This document shows, one piece after another, positions 6,661 to 7,227 of a stretch of DNA of 7,227 nt. The stretch's first letter is position 1. The number at the start of each line of letters is the position of its first letter. Below the pieces are notes generated by a model. That model did no database searches and was not told the origin of the DNA. It was given only the letters and a program-made list of their open reading frames with translations. Made by a program: the position numbers and the translations under genes. Origin of the DNA: Treponema sp. (GTDB lineage: Bacteria; Spirochaetota; Spirochaetia; Treponematales; Treponemataceae); assembly GCA_012513125.1 (NCBI GenBank), contig JAAZCS010000041.1, positions 1 to 7,227 on the forward strand. The letters are read 5' to 3'.

Positions 6661-7227
6661 TTAGTTGTAATTATTAAACCCATCAGCTTTTATCTGAAAG
6701 TGACTAAACTCCATACTAAAACTTGCTCTTCCTTGTGTTACAGAACGAAGATTTGTTGAAAAACCAAACATTTTTGCCATAGGAGCCTGAGCATGAATTA
6801 TTTCACCAGAAACTTTTGAATCTTGCCCCATAATACTTCCACCCCTTTGACTCAATTGACTTCCCGCAGGTCCTACAAAATCTTTTGGACAAGTTATATC
6901 AACATTCATAACAGGTTCAAGAATCACAGGAGATGCAAGATTGCAAACTTTATCAAAAGTTGCTGCCGCACATGCTTCAAATGCAAAAGAAGTTGAAGTG
7001 AGTTCGTTATAGTCAATTTTAGTTGTCTTTACAATTATATCAGTGCATGGATAGCCATAATTTATTCCAGATGACAAAGACGACATAATAGAACTTTCTA
7101 TTGCGTCAATAATCTCTTGAGGAATTTCGCTATGCTTTGCAACACATTCATACTGATTTCCTTGTCCTTGTTTATTTGGGTCAACACTCAAAGTAATTCC
7201 AGCAGTATTTTCTTTTCCGCCCAAAAC
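6661..7227 (-). CDS. fusA: Elongation factor G, C-terminal part, divergent (5' end outside window)
   Basis: The last 188 residues of an EF-G-type translational GTPase; the GTPase domain and start lie beyond the right edge, and the TTG at 7222-7224 is internal. The fragment covers domains IV and V. Family signatures are LEPVM (103-107), the MFGFSTNLRSVTQGRASFSMEF block (starting at 153) and YGYP (57-60). Several usually conserved sites differ. The domain IV tip reads K-I-D-Y-N-E-L (70-76), putting Asn74 where canonical EF-G has the translocation histidine (E. coli His583) in my hand alignment. The domain V signature S-R-R-G is Q-R-G-G (127-130), and the usual K-G-G before I-P is K-H-S (31-33). 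This points to a paralogous EF-G such as those paired with a canonical copy in spirochaetes. Whether its role is translocation, ribosome recycling or another cannot be told from this piece. Confidence 0.88.
   Translation of the reverse strand, partial: VLGGKENTAGITLSVDPNKQGQGNQYECVAKHSEIPQEIIDAIESSIMSSLSSGINYGYPCTDIIVKTTKIDYNELTSTSFAFEACAAATFDKVCNLASPVILEPVMNVDITCPKDFVGPAGSQLSQRGGSIMGQDSKVSGEIIHAQAPMAKMFGFSTNLRSVTQGRASFSMEFSHFQIKADGFNNYN

Overview
The window is AT-rich bacterial chromosome (by eye about one third G+C) holding ordinary housekeeping and metabolic genes. Six protein genes are recognisable, two of them cut by the window edges, plus one tRNA. Nearly everything lies on the minus strand; only the fragment at the left edge is on plus. 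The organism is not certain. A host-associated spirochaete of the Treponema type is my best inference, from base composition, the divergent EF-G, the unusual RNase II-family protein and the orphan MalK-type ATPase. No single feature proves it, and an AT-rich Firmicute is not excluded.

Right to left, in the direction of minus-strand transcription: (1) the C-terminal 188 residues of an elongation factor G that differs from canonical EF-G at several normally conserved places; (2) a tRNA-Leu(GAG) with its own sigma70-type promoter and a hairpin terminator 2 nt past its 3' end; (3) a DUF554 membrane protein; (4) a MalK/UgpC/MsmX-type sugar ABC transporter ATPase standing alone, with a very good promoter, a strong Shine-Dalgarno sequence and codon use suggesting high expression, closed by a strong hairpin terminator; (5) a compact group of an RNase II/R-family exonuclease, aspartate kinase (lysC) and dihydrodipicolinate reductase (dapB), separated by only 30 and 22 bases. 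On plus, the last 96 residues of a small membrane protein run into dapB tail to tail, with 5 bases between the stop codons.

lysC and dapB supply two steps of the aspartate-to-lysine/diaminopimelate pathway, so this block feeds lysine and peptidoglycan precursor synthesis. Their neighbour, the RNase, belongs to RNA turnover, and nothing in the sequence links its job to theirs beyond co-orientation and tight spacing. No lysine riboswitch fits in the short gaps.

The more interesting details are regulatory. A 13-bp perfect inverted repeat with a T tract lies inside the 3' coding end of the plus-strand gene and looks like the terminator of the dapB operon. The RNase gene has no Shine-Dalgarno and has a TATAAT 7 nt before its ATG, so it may be leaderless. 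A candidate internal promoter and a small dyad precede lysC, which also lacks a Shine-Dalgarno. I found no mobile element, CRISPR array, phage gene or evident new system.
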